A stretch of 64,000 bases of DNA from Bordetella genomosp. 5 (GTDB taxonomy: Bacteria > Pseudomonadota > Gammaproteobacteria > Burkholderiales > Burkholderiaceae_B): positions 186,001 to 250,000 of the forward strand of contig NZ_NEVN01000007.1 in NCBI RefSeq assembly GCF_002261475.1, written 5' to 3'. Shown here piece after piece: positions 33,670 to 43,321 of the stretch. The position numbers and the translations under genes were made by a program. Under the pieces are notes generated by a model. It was given only the letters and a program-made list of their open reading frames with translations, was not told the origin of the DNA and searched no databases. Within the stretch, counting starts at the first letter, position 1. The number at the start of each line of letters is the position of its first letter.

Positions 33670-34659
33670 TCAGGCGGCCTTGCGGCGGGCCTGCTTGTCG
33701 GCGTAGGCGGACAGGCCGTCGCGCACCCAGGCGCCGTCTTCGTGGGCCTTGACGCGCGCGGCGAGGCGGTCGCGGTTGCAGGGGCCGTTGCCCTTGATCA
33801 CCGCATAGAACTCCGACCAGTCGATCTCGCCGAAGTCATAGTGGCCGCGCTCGGCGTTCCATTTGAGATCGGGATCGGGCACCTTCAGGCCCAGGTACTC
33901 GGCCTGCGGCACGGTCTGGTCGACCATCTTCTGGCGCAGCTCGTCGTTGGTGAAGAGCTTGATCTTCCATTGCATCGACTGCGCGCTGTTGGGCGAGTCG
34001 GCATCGGACGGGCCGAACATCATCAACGCGGGCCACCACCAGCGGTTGAAGGCTTCCTGGCACATGGCCTTTTGTTCGGGCGTGCCGTTCAGGCACATCT
34101 CGATCAGCAGGTCGTAGCCCTGGCGCTGGTGGAACGACTCCTCCTTACAGACCCGCACCATCGCGCGGGCGTAGGGGCCATAGGAACAGCGGCACAGCGG
34201 GATCTGGTTGATGATGGCCGAGCCGTCGACCAGCCAGCCGATCATGCCGATGTCGGCCCACGACAGCGTCGGGTAATTGAAGATGCTGGAGTACTTGGCC
34301 TTGCCGCTGTGCAGGTCGTCGATCAGGTCGTCGCGCGAGACGCCGAGCGTTTCGGCGGCGCTGTAGAGATACAGCCCGTGACCGGCTTCGTCCTGCACCT
34401 TGGCGAGCAGGATGGCCTTGCGCTTGAGGCTGGGCGCGCGGGTGATCCAGTTGCCTTCGGGCAGCATGCCGACGATCTCGGAATGCGCGTGCTGCGAAAT
34501 CTGGCGCACGAGCGTCTTGCGGTAGGCATCGGGCATCCAGTCCTTGGCCTCGATGCGCACGCCGTCGTCGATGCGCTTCTGGAAGGCCGCTTCGGGGCCG
34601 GTGAGCTGATCCACGCCTTTGACCTGCTTGACGCCGGTCTCGACCAATTGAGCGTACAT
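33670..34659 (-). CDS. paaA: Phenylacetyl-CoA epoxidase catalytic subunit PaaA
   Basis: The 329-residue di-iron ferritin-like oxygenase subunit. It has helices with [20 protein letters not shown] (E-x-x-H iron ligands), [15 protein letters not shown] (second E-x-x-H) and the downstream [14 protein letters not shown]. With PaaB, C and E it makes 1,2-epoxyphenylacetyl-CoA. AGGAGA lies six bases before the ATG. It is the first gene of paaABCDE-N-G-I-K. Confidence 0.97.
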   Translation of the reverse strand: MYAQLVETGVKQVKGVDQLTGPEAAFQKRIDDGVRIEAKDWMPDAYRKTLVRQISQHAHSEIVGMLPEGNWITRAPSLKRKAILLAKVQDEAGHGLYLYSAAETLGVSRDDLIDDLHSGKAKYSSIFNYPTLSWADIGMIGWLVDGSAIINQIPLCRCSYGPYARAMVRVCKEESFHQRQGYDLLIEMCLNGTPEQKAMCQEAFNRWWWPALMMFGPSDADSPNSAQSMQWKIKLFTNDELRQKMVDQTVPQAEYLGLKVPDPDLKWNAERGHYDFGEIDWSEFYAVIKGNGPCNRDRLAARVKAHEDGAWVRDGLSAYADKQARRKAA

Positions 34660-34732
34660 GGTTTGTCTCCTTGCGCGGCGGCGATCCCGGGGCCAGTGCG
34701 GCAGCCCGGGCGCAGTCCGCTCTCATAGATCC

Positions 34733-34761
34733 ATTATTTAATACAGAAAAACCATTGTCAA
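34733..34761 (-). promoter_or_regulatory. Sigma-70 promoter of the paa operon
   Basis: On the minus strand a perfect -35 TTGACA (34756-34761) and -10 AATAAT (34733-34738) are separated by 17 bp, placing the start of transcription near 34726 and leaving a leader of about 65 bases before paaA. It is overlapped by the repeats described at 34741-34800. Confidence 0.85.
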
Positions 34762-34800
34762 ACCGATTTCTGTATCACGTCGGATTTATGTATCATGTCG
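34741..34800. promoter_or_regulatory. Candidate PaaX operator cluster
   Basis: ATACAGAAA (34741-34749) and TTTCTGTAT (34767-34775) form an inverted repeat straddling the paa -35 box. The right arm is also part of two adjacent 18-bp direct repeats, GATTTCTGTATCACGTCG (34765-34782) and GATTTATGTATCATGTCG (34783-34800), with 16 of 18 bases identical. The repeats run toward the divergent paaX gene, so one cluster could repress both. Confidence 0.65.
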
Positions 34801-34899
34801 CACCCGCGATTTTTTCCTTGTGTCACAGGAGCTTAGCGCTGCACAACCAGCGCGGCTGCGCGACCTGGGATTTACCCTGATCCGACCCCATTCGCTGAT

Positions 34900-35850
34900 A
34901 TGGCCACCCTTTCCGACCCGATGGACCGCTTCATCGCCAAGCTCCTCAAGCAGGACCCGCCGCGCGCCAAGTCGCTGTGCGTGAGCCTGCTGGGCGACGC
35001 GCTGGGTCCGCACGGCGGCGCCATCTGGCTGGGCGATCTGATCGAGCTGCTCGCCCCGGTCGGCATCAACGAACGGCTGCTGCGCACGAGCGTGTTCCGG
35101 CTGGTGTCACAGGGTTGGCTGCATTCCGAACGCCACGGGCGCCGCAGCCTGTATCTGATGTCCGAACAGGGGCAACGCAACACGGCGCGCGCGTCGCAGC
35201 GCATCTACGAAGGCCCGGCCTCCGAGTGGAGCGGCGAGTGGACGCTGGTGGCGCTGCCGCGCACCGGCGGCAACGGCCTGGCCGAACGCGCGGAACTGCG
35301 GCGCGAGCTCGAGTGGGAGGGATTCGCGCTGGTCGCGCCGGGCCTGTTCGCCCATCCGGCCACCGAGGCCCGCGCGGCCCACGACATCCTCGAGAAGCTC
35401 GGCATTCCCGACCGCGCGCTGGTGCTGTCGGCCCGCGATCTCGCCGGCGCGGGCGGGTTGCCCATCGCCAGCCTGGCGCCGCAGTGCTGGAATCTCGACG
35501 CCGTGGCGGAGCAATACCGCCTGTTCATCCGTCATTTCGGCCCGCTCGAAACCCTGCTCGACGCACCGGACGCGGCCGAACCGGCCCAGGCCTTCGCCCT
35601 GCGCGTGCTGTTGCTGCACCACTGGCGCCGGATCGTGTTGCACGATCCGCAGTTGCCGATGCCGATGCTGCCGGCTCAATGGCCGGGCATTCCGGCACGC
35701 GAAATGTGCCGGCGGCTCTACTGGCGTCTGTTCGACGCCTCCGAAGCCCATCTGGACACGGTCGCCGGACGCGAGAACGCCGGCTATCGTCCGCTATCGC
35801 CGGAGATCATGGCGCGCTTCGGCGGGCGCCCGGGCACCCTGCCCGGCTGA
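34900..35850 (+). CDS. paaX: PaaX-type phenylacetate-responsive repressor
   Basis: A 316-residue PaaX-family regulator: N-terminal winged helix (about residues 22-85, with LIELLAPVGINERLLRTSVFRLVSQGWL) and the large PaaX effector region with YEGPASEWSGEWTLVALP and a C-terminal PaaX-C domain (HHWRRIVLHDPQLP). In E. coli PaaX binds phenylacetyl-CoA and derepresses paa genes. It is divergent from paaA across a 240-bp region with promoter and repeats. Many betaproteobacteria use TetR-type PaaR instead, so PaaX here is notable. Confidence 0.93.
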   Translation: MATLSDPMDRFIAKLLKQDPPRAKSLCVSLLGDALGPHGGAIWLGDLIELLAPVGINERLLRTSVFRLVSQGWLHSERHGRRSLYLMSEQGQRNTARASQRIYEGPASEWSGEWTLVALPRTGGNGLAERAELRRELEWEGFALVAPGLFAHPATEARAAHDILEKLGIPDRALVLSARDLAGAGGLPIASLAPQCWNLDAVAEQYRLFIRHFGPLETLLDAPDAAEPAQAFALRVLLLHHWRRIVLHDPQLPMPMLPAQWPGIPAREMCRRLYWRLFDASEAHLDTVAGRENAGYRPLSPEIMARFGGRPGTLPG

Positions 35851-35974
35851 GCGGCGCGGCAGGCGGCGCAGGCCCGCGCACCGGCGCGTCAGCGGCTCGC
35901 ACTGGCCCTTTTATAAGGGCTGTTCGCAGCATGCCGCTGTCAAGTTTTCCACGTAAAATCAGACCGCCGCCGCG

Positions 35975-37183
35975 ATGTATCGGCGCAATGCCTTTACGTC
36001 CTGGATGTACGTCGACCTCATCACTCTTTACCTACTCGCAGTCGGAACCCTGCTCGCCAGTGCAGGCATGACATTCTGGGAGCACAGGTCCAATCCCAAG
36101 CGCAGCCTGTCCCTGCGGATTCTGTCCGCCGGGTTTGCGACGCTGGCCGCCGGCTGCGCGCTGGCGCTGATCCGGCGCGACTTTCCCGGCGCCCTCGGCT
36201 CGGCCATCGCCAACCTCACCGTGCTGTCGGGCTATCTGCTCATCTTCACGGGTGTGGCCTCGCTGAGCGGGCGCACGCACAAACGCATTTCGCTCGCCCT
36301 GCTCGCCGTGATGGCGCTCACCTGGCTCATCGGCGGCGTGCGCTACCAGGAAGTGATCTGGAATTACCTCAGCTCGATCCCGATCGCGCTCGCCAGCGGC
36401 CTGACCGCCTGGGCCATGCTGCGTTGCGACGCCATGAAGTCGATGCAGTCGCGCTATATCGTCGTGGCCCTGAGCAGCATCCACGCGCTGTGTTACGCCG
36501 GCCGGGCGCTGGTGCTGCCCTGGCTGGTGGGCGAACAGGGTCAGGCGATCCAGTCACTGGCCAGCAAGATCACGGTTTACGAGGGGGTGCTGTATTCGGT
36601 CGTGCTGCCGATGACCCTGCTCAAGCTCATCCGCGACGAGTCGCATGGCCATCTGCTGCGCGAGTCGCAGACCGACTACCTGACGCGGCTGGGCAATCGG
36701 CGCTGGTTCTTCGAACAGGGCGTGGCCGCGCTCGAGGCCACCGCGGCCCGTTCGCCGATCGCCGTGCTGGCCTTCGATCTGGATCGCTTCAAGGCCATCA
36801 ACGATCGATATGGCCATCAGGCGGGCGACGAGGTCTTGAAGTCGTTTGCCGACATCGCCCAGGGCGTGTTCGGTCCGAACGCCATCCTGGCGCGCATGGG
36901 CGGCGAAGAGTTCGCCGGCCTGCTGACGGGCGACGACGCGCGCCGAGCCCAGATGCTGGGCGAGGCGATCATCGCGCGCTTCTCGCAGACGAGCGCGCTG
37001 CATGTGCGGCAGAACGGCCTGTCGGCCACCGTGAGCATCGGTCTGGCGCAATTCGACGATCGCGCCCCGTCGCTGGTCGAGGCGCTGGCGGCCGCCGACC
37101 ACGCGCTCTACCGCGCCAAATCGCAGGGCGGCAACCGGCTCGAGCTGGCCTCCTCGCCCGAACGCGGCTCCGTCGCGGCCTGA
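35975..37183 (+). CDS. Membrane-bound GGDEF diguanylate cyclase
   Basis: The 402-residue protein has six to seven membrane helices in residues 14-220 followed by a GGDEF domain (about 230-390). DYLTRLGNRR, FDLDRFKAINDRYGHQAGDEVL and the intact signature GGEEF (309-313) indicate active c-di-GMP synthesis. The usual RxxD inhibitory site before the signature is absent (PNAILARM instead). The start is ATG 35975; ATG 36005 is equally possible. A GCCCTT-TTAT-AAGGGC hairpin lies upstream at 35905-35920 and a TAAAAT -10-like hexamer nearer the start. Confidence 0.88.
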   Translation: MYRRNAFTSWMYVDLITLYLLAVGTLLASAGMTFWEHRSNPKRSLSLRILSAGFATLAAGCALALIRRDFPGALGSAIANLTVLSGYLLIFTGVASLSGRTHKRISLALLAVMALTWLIGGVRYQEVIWNYLSSIPIALASGLTAWAMLRCDAMKSMQSRYIVVALSSIHALCYAGRALVLPWLVGEQGQAIQSLASKITVYEGVLYSVVLPMTLLKLIRDESHGHLLRESQTDYLTRLGNRRWFFEQGVAALEATAARSPIAVLAFDLDRFKAINDRYGHQAGDEVLKSFADIAQGVFGPNAILARMGGEEFAGLLTGDDARRAQMLGEAIIARFSQTSALHVRQNGLSATVSIGLAQFDDRAPSLVEALAAADHALYRAKSQGGNRLELASSPERGSVAA

Positions 37184-37287
37184 TCCCTGATCCCCTACGC
37201 TTTGCACTGCCGGCTGCCTGACGTGAGCGGGCGTGGGCGCGCGCCCGCGCGGCGGGGGTGGCGAGCCTCGCGCGCCCCGGGCAGAGG

Positions 37288-37935
37288 TCAGGCGGCCGTG
37301 TCCGGCGCGGCGAACGCGCGCGACAGCCAGTCGGGCTCGAGCCCCAGCGTGTCGAGATGGGTTTCGCCCGCGGCGAGCCGTCCGGCGCCCTGAGCGAGGC
37401 CGGGTGACGTGGCGATGAACGACAGGGTCCAGCGCGCCCGCACCGGCTGACCGAGCGCCGCGCCATTGACGGCGGAGATTCCGCTGGGGATGTCCAGTGC
37501 CAGGACGGGCACCTGCCAGGCGTTGACGGCATCGACCGCGGCCTGCCACTGGGCGGAAAGCTTGCGGTTCAGCCCGATGCCGAAGAGCCCGTCGATCACG
37601 ACCTGCGGCGCCCGCAGCGGCAGTGCACGATCTTCGATGCCCCCGGCCGCGCGCCAGCCCGCGTAGGCGTGCGCGGCGTCGGCCGGCAGCGCCGCCGGAT
37701 CGCTCAGCATCACGACCTGGGTCTCGTAGCCCCAGCGGCTCAGCCAGGTGGCGGCAACCAGCGCATCGCCCCCGTTGTTGCCGGGGCCGGCCAACGCGAG
37801 CACGTGGGTTTCGGGGCCATGGCGGGCCGCGATGAAATCGGCGGCGGCGCGTCCGGCGCGCGCCATCAGGTCCAGGCCTTCGGCGCGGGCCTGCGCTTCG
37901 GCGCGCCGGATGCCATCGAGCAGAAATGAACTCAC
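37288..37935 (-). CDS. nnrE: NAD(P)H-hydrate epimerase (YjeF N-terminal domain)
   Basis: A 215-residue single-domain protein with the YjeF_N motifs [16 protein letters not shown] (about residues 47-62), [10 protein letters not shown] and [14 protein letters not shown]. It epimerises damaged NAD(P)HX so that a dehydratase can repair it. The C-terminal ADP-dependent dehydratase domain (NnrD) that is fused in E. coli YjeF is missing here and must be encoded elsewhere if present. Confidence 0.88.
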   Translation of the reverse strand: MSSFLLDGIRRAEAQARAEGLDLMARAGRAAADFIAARHGPETHVLALAGPGNNGGDALVAATWLSRWGYETQVVMLSDPAALPADAAHAYAGWRAAGGIEDRALPLRAPQVVIDGLFGIGLNRKLSAQWQAAVDAVNAWQVPVLALDIPSGISAVNGAALGQPVRARWTLSFIATSPGLAQGAGRLAAGETHLDTLGLEPDWLSRAFAAPDTAA

Positions 37936-38016
37936 GGGGAGAACGGCGGGTGCCGCCTGTGCAAACGAGATGTCCCAGCGTAATGCACGCCGGGACCCCG
38001 CGTCACCCGCCGGGTT

Positions 38017-38562
38017 TTACACCTTGAGGAAATGCTCGCGGTAGTACTTGAGCTCGTCGATCGACTCGTAGATGTCCGCCAGCGCCTCGTGGCGGCTCTT
38101 TTTCTCGAAGCCCTTCAGGAGCGCGGGCGACCAGCGGCGGGCCAGCTCCTTGAGGGTGCTGACGTCGAGGTTGCGGTAGTGGAAGAAGCGCTCGAGCTCG
38201 GGCATGTACGCGAACATGAAGCGGCGGTCCTGGCTGATCGTGTTGCCGCACAGGGGCGACTTGCCCGCCGGCACGTGCTGCGCCAGGAAGGCGATCAGCT
38301 GGGCCTCGGCCTCGGCTTCGGTCAGGGTGGACGCGCGCACCTTGTCGATCAGGCCGCTCTTGCCGTGCGTGGACTTGTTCCAGTTGTCCATGGCGTCGAG
38401 CAGGCTGTCGGGCTGATGGATCACCAGCACCGGGCCTTCGGCGACCACGGTAAGATCGGGCTCGGTGACCACCACCGCCACCTCGATGATGCGTTCTTTC
38501 TCGGGATCGAGCCCGGTCATTTCCATATCGAGCCAGACCAGGCGGTTTTCGTTGGCAGCCAT
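38017..38562 (-). CDS. orn: Oligoribonuclease
   Basis: A 181-residue DEDDh 3'-5' exonuclease with [20 protein letters not shown] (Asp12, Glu14), [27 protein letters not shown] and [13 protein letters not shown], where the histidine and last aspartate complete the site. It degrades two- to five-base RNA fragments, including pGpG from c-di-GMP turnover. It is divergent from the M48 protease gene across only 47 bp. Confidence 0.97.
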   Translation of the reverse strand: MAANENRLVWLDMEMTGLDPEKERIIEVAVVVTEPDLTVVAEGPVLVIHQPDSLLDAMDNWNKSTHGKSGLIDKVRASTLTEAEAEAQLIAFLAQHVPAGKSPLCGNTISQDRRFMFAYMPELERFFHYRNLDVSTLKELARRWSPALLKGFEKKSRHEALADIYESIDELKYYREHFLKV

Positions 38563-38609
38563 ATAATTTCGTTTGCTGTGTAAAACCGCGATTTTCGCAT
38601 ACCAGACCC

Positions 38610-39875
38610 GTGCCAGACGCCGCCTCCGCCTTTGCTGTCCTGTTCGTCGTGTTGCTGCTGGCCGATACCGGTCTGCGCTTGTGGCTGGCCGCGCGCCAGA
38701 TCCGGCACGTAGCCGCCCACCGGGGCGCCGTCCCCGACGAGTTCGCGCAGCGCATCAGCCTCACCAGCCATCAGCGCGCCGCCGACTACACCGTGGCGCG
38801 CATCCGCCTGGGCATGCTCGAGCGGGTGTTCGACGCGGTCGTGTTGATTGCGCTCACCCTGATGGGCGGGCTGCAGGCGCTCGACCTGCTGGTGAGCTCG
38901 CTCACCGATCACGACATGCTGCGCCAGCTGGGCCTGCTGGTGGCCCTGCTGCTGGTGCTGGGGCTGCTGAGCCTGCCGTTCACGCTGTATCGCCAGTTCC
39001 GCCTGGAGGCGCGCTTCGGCTTCAATCGCATGACCCCCGGGCTGTTCGCGGCCGACATGGTGAAGGGCATCGTGCTCAGCATGGCGCTGGGCCTGCCGCT
39101 GGCGGCCGCCATCCTGTGGCTGATGGCCAGCGCGGGATCGCTGTGGTGGCTGTGGGCCTGGGTGGTCTGGAGCGCGTTCCAGCTGCTGATCAACTACATC
39201 GCGCCGGTCGTGATCGCGCCAATGTTCAACAAGTTCACGCCCCTGACCGACGCGCAGCTGGCCGGCCGCATCCGCGCGCTGGGCGAGCGCTGCGGCTTCA
39301 CGGTCAATGGCATGTTCGTGATGGACGGCTCGCGCCGCTCGGGCCACGGCAACGCCTATTTCACCGGCTTTGGCCGCACCCGCCGCATCGTGTTCTTCGA
39401 CACCCTGCTCAACAAGCTCAACGCCGACGAGATCGAAGCGGTGCTCGCGCACGAGCTCGGTCACTTCGCGCGCCGCCACATCGTGCGCCGCCATGCGATC
39501 AGCATCGTGATGGCGCTCGCCTTCTTCGCGGTGCTCGGCTGGCTGGCCAATCAACCCTGGTTCTACGTGGGCCTGGGCGTGCTGCCGCAACTGGGCGCCC
39601 GCAACGACGCGATGGCGCTGATTCTCTTCTTCCTGGTCATTCCGGTTTTCACTTTCATGTTCACCCCCCTCGCAAGCTGGTTTTCGCGCCGCGACGAGTT
39701 CGAGGCCGACCGCTATGCGGCGGGCCAGAGCTCGCCCGCGTACCTGATCTCGGCCCTGGTCAAGCTCTACGACGACAACGCCGCCACCCTCACCCCCGAC
39801 CCGGTGCACTCGGCCTTCTACGACAGCCACCCTCCGGCCGCGATCCGGATCCGCCACTTGCTGGCGGCCGCATGA
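38610..39875 (+). CDS. M48-family membrane metalloprotease (Ste24-like)
   Basis: A 421-residue integral membrane protease with about seven helices. The zinc-binding HELGH is at residues 281-285, and the third zinc ligand lies in EFEADRYA near 368. It resembles Ste24/CAAX-protease-1-type enzymes, which in bacteria act in membrane protein quality control. The start is a GTG at 38610; its stop overlaps the rsgA start by three bases (ATGA). Confidence 0.92.
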   Translation: MPDAASAFAVLFVVLLLADTGLRLWLAARQIRHVAAHRGAVPDEFAQRISLTSHQRAADYTVARIRLGMLERVFDAVVLIALTLMGGLQALDLLVSSLTDHDMLRQLGLLVALLLVLGLLSLPFTLYRQFRLEARFGFNRMTPGLFAADMVKGIVLSMALGLPLAAAILWLMASAGSLWWLWAWVVWSAFQLLINYIAPVVIAPMFNKFTPLTDAQLAGRIRALGERCGFTVNGMFVMDGSRRSGHGNAYFTGFGRTRRIVFFDTLLNKLNADEIEAVLAHELGHFARRHIVRRHAISIVMALAFFAVLGWLANQPWFYVGLGVLPQLGARNDAMALILFFLVIPVFTFMFTPLASWFSRRDEFEADRYAAGQSSPAYLISALVKLYDDNAATLTPDPVHSAFYDSHPPAAIRIRHLLAAA

Positions 39876-40774
39876 CGGGCGCGCTCGAAGGCCGCATCAT
39901 CGCGGCGCACGGCCGCCATTACACGGTGGAGCTGCCCGATGGCAGCGTGCGCAAGTGCTTCCCGCGCGGCAAGAAAACCGGCCCGGCCGTGGGCGATCTC
40001 GTGCGCATTTCACCGCAAGGCAAGGACGAAGGCGCGATCGACGCCGTCCTGCCGCGGCGCAATCTGCTGTTCCGCTCCGACGAAATGCGCTCGAAGCAGT
40101 TCGCCGCGAATGTGGATCAGCTCCTGATCGTGATCGCGGTCGAGCCCACGTTTTCCGATGACCTGACCGGGCGGGCCCTGACCGGCGCCTGGAGCGCCGG
40201 GATCGAGCCGCTCATCATCCTGAACAAGATCGACCTGGTCGCCGGCCTGCCCGCCGCCCGCGCGCGGCTGGCGCCGATCCAGGCGCTGGGCGTGCCGGTG
40301 GTGGAGCTGTGCGCGCAGGATCACGACAGCGTGCGCGAACTGCTCGCGCCGCGGCTGACCGGCCGCGTCAACCTGCTGCTGGGCCAGAGCGGCATGGGCA
40401 AGTCGACCCTGCTCAACAGCCTGATCCCCGATGCCCGCGCGGCCACGCGCGAGCACTCGACCGCGCTCGACATGGGCCGGCACACGACCACCAGCACCCG
40501 GCTCTATCACCTGCCCGCGCCGGGCGGCGACCTGATCGACTCGCCCGGATTCCAGGCCTTCGGCCTGCAGCACCTGAGCGGCGAGGACATCCTGCGCGGC
40601 TTCCCGGAGTTCCAGCCGCACATCGAAAGCTGCCGGTTCTACAACTGCACGCATCGGCACGAACCCGGCTGCGGCGTGGTGGCGGCCCTGTCGGCCGGCA
40701 AGATCGACCCGAGCCGCTACGCGCTCTACGAACGGCTCCTGGCCGAAAACGAAGCGACTCGTCACCGGTACTGA
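39872..40774 (+). CDS. rsgA: Ribosome small subunit GTPase RsgA
   Basis: The 300-residue circularly permuted GTPase: N-terminal OB fold (1-70), G4 NKID at 118-121 before G1 GQSGMGKS at 171-178, then G3 DSPG and a C-terminal zinc-binding C...C-x-H...C cluster (CRFYNCTHRHEPGC). It checks late maturation of the 30S subunit. The start overlaps the protease stop; a longer open frame to 38573 is a shadow of the protease gene. Confidence 0.97.
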   Translation: MTGALEGRIIAAHGRHYTVELPDGSVRKCFPRGKKTGPAVGDLVRISPQGKDEGAIDAVLPRRNLLFRSDEMRSKQFAANVDQLLIVIAVEPTFSDDLTGRALTGAWSAGIEPLIILNKIDLVAGLPAARARLAPIQALGVPVVELCAQDHDSVRELLAPRLTGRVNLLLGQSGMGKSTLLNSLIPDARAATREHSTALDMGRHTTTSTRLYHLPAPGGDLIDSPGFQAFGLQHLSGEDILRGFPEFQPHIESCRFYNCTHRHEPGCGVVAALSAGKIDPSRYALYERLLAENEATRHRY

Positions 40775-40827
40775 CAAGTCGCTTGCGCACGGGCGCTACA
40801 CTGGAGGCCATGCGCGTCTCGTTATGA

Positions 40828-40837
40828 GACATATGTC
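40828..40837. promoter_or_regulatory. Palindrome upstream of the hydroxypyruvate isomerase-like gene
   Basis: GACATATGTC is a perfect 10-bp palindrome flanked by TTATGA and ATAA, giving a near-symmetric site of about 20 bp. A GTCTC-GTTAT-GAGAC repeat overlaps its left side. It ends about 50 bp before the gene and resembles an operator. No regulator gene is adjacent. Confidence 0.45.
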
Positions 40838-40892
40838 ATAAGGACCGCGCCCGCCATGCCGGGCCGCGGCCATGCCTCAGAGGACTGTTGCA

Positions 40893-41690
40893 ATGCCTCG
40901 TTTTGCCGCCAATCTGACCACCATGTATGGGGAATTGGAATTGCCCGAACGCTGCACCGCGGCCGCGCGCGACGGCTTCCGCGCCGTCGAGATGCAGTTT
41001 CCCTATGCGCACCCTGCCCGCACCTGGCAGGCGCAGTTGAACGCGTCGGATCTCGAAGTCGTGCTGTTCAACACGCCGCCGGGCGACGCCGAGCGCGGCG
41101 AACGCGGGCTGGCCTGCCTGCCGGGCCGCGTGGATGATTTCCGGGCCGGCCTGGACCAGGCACTCGACTACGCCGCGGTGCTGCTGTGCCCGCGCATTCA
41201 CGTGATGGCCGGCTGCCCGCCGGCGGACGCCGATCCCGCGGCCGTGCGCGGCACCTACATCGAGAATCTGGCCTACGCGGCCGAGCAGGCCGCGGCCATG
41301 AATGTCGACATCATGATCGAGCCGATCAACACCCGTGACATTCCGGGCTACTACCTCAATCATCAGCAGGTCGCGCACGACATCGCCGCCGCCACCGGCG
41401 CCGACAACGTCAAGGTGCAGATGGATCTGTATCACTGCCAGATCGTCGAAGGCGACGTCAGCACCCGGCTGCGCACCTATATCCCGCAGGGGCGCGTCGG
41501 TCACGTGCAGATCGCGGGCGTGCCGCTGCGCCAGGAACCCGACCACGGCGAGCTGAACTACCGCTATCTGTTCCAGATCCTGGACGAGCTGGGCTACAAC
41601 GGCTGGGTGGGCTGCGAATATCGGCCCCGCGCCGACACCCGCGCTGGTCTGGGCTGGCTGCACGCCGCCCGCCGCGCCTCGTCGCACTGA
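40893..41690 (+). CDS. Hydroxypyruvate isomerase / OtnI-family TIM-barrel protein
   Basis: The 265-residue protein matches the Hyi/OtnI family: [18 protein letters not shown] near the start, [40 protein letters not shown] and [14 protein letters not shown], with GCEYRP at the end. The glutamates of the MIEPIN and GCEY motifs are metal ligands. It interconverts hydroxypyruvate and tartronate semialdehyde or a 2-oxotetronate; gene context does not decide. ATG 40893 follows GAGGA at about ten bases; ATG 40872 is an alternative. Confidence 0.85.
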   Translation: MPRFAANLTTMYGELELPERCTAAARDGFRAVEMQFPYAHPARTWQAQLNASDLEVVLFNTPPGDAERGERGLACLPGRVDDFRAGLDQALDYAAVLLCPRIHVMAGCPPADADPAAVRGTYIENLAYAAEQAAAMNVDIMIEPINTRDIPGYYLNHQQVAHDIAAATGADNVKVQMDLYHCQIVEGDVSTRLRTYIPQGRVGHVQIAGVPLRQEPDHGELNYRYLFQILDELGYNGWVGCEYRPRADTRAGLGWLHAARRASSH

Positions 41691-41714
41691 AACGGGCGCG
41701 GCCCGTCCAGAGGC

Positions 41715-42455
41715 TCAGGCGCCGGCGGGCCCGTGCGCGAGGGTGCGGTAGAGGTTACGCAGAATGCCCGCCGTGGCGCCCCAGATGAAGCGGTCGCCGA
41801 ACGGCATGGCGTAGTACTGGCGCACGCGGCCATCGGGCAGCTGCGCCTGGTAGAGCCGGTGGTTGGCCGGGTCCATCAGAAACGACAGTGGCACTTCGAA
41901 GAGCTCGGCGACTTCGAAGGTGTCGATGGACGGCGCGAAGTCCGTGCGGACCAGCGACACCACGGGCGTGATCGAAAAGCCGGTCGAGGTCAGGTAGTCG
42001 GGCATGCTGCCCAGGACTTCGACGCGGTCGACAGGCAGGCCGGTTTCTTCTTCGGCCTCGCGCAGCGCCGCCGCGACCGGCGTGCCATCGCTGGTCTCGA
42101 CCCGGCCGCCCGGAAAACTGATCTGCCCCGCGTGGTCATGCAGATGCGCCGCGCGCTGGGTCAGCATCACGCTGACGCCCTCGGGGCGCATCATCATCGG
42201 GATCAACACGGCCGCCAGCACGGGCGCTCCGTCGCGGCCCGGATAGGGATCGACCTCGAGGTTGAGCGGATCGAGCGTCCAGCGGCCGCTCGCGAACTCA
42301 GGCCGCCGCAGTTGGTCGCGCAGCCGCTCGGGCGTCAGCACCGATGCGGGCAAGGCCGACAGGCCGCGATCGGCGGGCTGCCAGGGTTGTGCCATCGGGT
42401 CGAAGAGCGGACGCACTGCCGGACGGCGGGCCCGCGGCGGATTGGATTCGGGCAT
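41715..42455 (-). CDS. NUDIX hydrolase, coenzyme A pyrophosphatase type
   Basis: The 246-residue protein has the CoA-pyrophosphatase signature VMLTQRAAHLHDHAGQISFPGG leading into the NUDIX helix REAEEETGLP. It is thus of the YeaB/NudL/CoAse group, which cleaves CoA and derivatives to phosphopantetheine and 3',5'-ADP. An extra N-terminal 60 residues precede the domain. It lies downstream of rplS, but a strong terminator stands only 16 bp before its ATG. Confidence 0.88.
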   Translation of the reverse strand: MPESNPPRARRPAVRPLFDPMAQPWQPADRGLSALPASVLTPERLRDQLRRPEFASGRWTLDPLNLEVDPYPGRDGAPVLAAVLIPMMMRPEGVSVMLTQRAAHLHDHAGQISFPGGRVETSDGTPVAAALREAEEETGLPVDRVEVLGSMPDYLTSTGFSITPVVSLVRTDFAPSIDTFEVAELFEVPLSFLMDPANHRLYQAQLPDGRVRQYYAMPFGDRFIWGATAGILRNLYRTLAHGPAGA

Positions 42456-42470
42456 AGTCCCAACAAATAC

Positions 42471-42503
42471 AAAAAAGGCACCGTGCAGTGACCTGCAGGT
42501 GCC
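42471..42503. terminator. Intrinsic terminator downstream of rplS
   Basis: GGCACC-(15 bases)-GGTGCC, with an inner stem TGCAG/CTGCA, is flanked by six A on the left and T-rich sequence on the right, so it can terminate in both directions. On the minus strand it ends the rplS message. Confidence 0.85.
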
Positions 42504-42590
42504 TTTCTTTTAACCCGGAAAACCGTTCGGGGATGCAACCATGAGCGTACTCATGAGACCGTTGTTCCCCGGAACGGCTGCCGTCTGCGA

Positions 42591-42971
42591 TCAAGCCGCC
42601 TTGGCTTGCTTGCTGACGAGCTTTTCCTTGATGCGCGCCGACTTGCCCGAGCGGTTGCGCAGGTAGTACAGCTTGGCGCGGCGCACGTCGCCGCGGCGCT
42701 TGACTTCGATGCTCGCGATTTGCGGCGAGTAGAGCTGGAACGTACGTTCCACGGCTTCACCCGACGAGATCTTGCGCACGATGAAAGCAGAATTCAGACC
42801 GCGATTGCGCTTGGCGATGACCACGCCTTCGAAGGCCTGGACGCGCTTGCGGGTACCTTCCACGACGTTGACGTTGACCACCACGGTGTCGCCGGGGGCG
42901 AACGAGGTAACGGTCTTGTCGCCGGTCAGGCGGGCGATTTCTTCCTGCTCGAGGATAGCGATGAGGTTCAC
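42591..42971 (-). CDS. rplS: 50S ribosomal protein L19
   Basis: A 126-residue protein with the L19 sequence: [64 protein letters not shown] and [20 protein letters not shown]. The start is GTG at 42971 with AGGAG upstream. In betaproteobacteria rplS usually follows rpsP-rimM-trmD directly. Here none of these lies upstream; the gene instead follows 800 bp of non-coding DNA and must have its own promoter. Confidence 0.97.
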   Translation of the reverse strand: MNLIAILEQEEIARLTGDKTVTSFAPGDTVVVNVNVVEGTRKRVQAFEGVVIAKRNRGLNSAFIVRKISSGEAVERTFQLYSPQIASIEVKRRGDVRRAKLYYLRNRSGKSARIKEKLVSKQAKAA

Positions 42972-43321
42972 ATGAACTCCTAGATCATCTTGCCTTTGCG
43001 GGGTGAAGCTTTGCCGAGAGATAAATCCGCAGCAGACAGAGGCCAGACCCGTGGGATCGAAAACCACGCACCGAAGCGCGTGCCCCGACCTCACCGGCTG
43101 CCGAGTCGGCCACGGCGTACATTGTTGTACTCGTGCCGCAAGCAGAGGATGAGATTTGGCAAACCCAGCATTCTACATCAGGGTGCGATGCTCGGCCAGC
43201 AAAACTGCGCATTATTTGCGCAGGACCGGCAGTCACGCCAGGGGCAGAGCAAGGGTAAAACCAGGGACGTAGCTGGGCGCGCCGAAGTACGAACGCAACC
43301 TGGCCGTGATCGAGCCCGGCA
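42972..43321. other. Non-coding leader region upstream of rplS
   Basis: No credible gene is seen here on either strand; the open frames have untypical composition and no family resemblance. It must contain the rplS promoter. Visible structure includes GTACA-TTGT-TGTAC (43117-43130) and GCGCA-TTATT-TGCGC (about 43206-43220). To the right it runs into the 40-bp tandem repeats. Confidence 0.5.
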
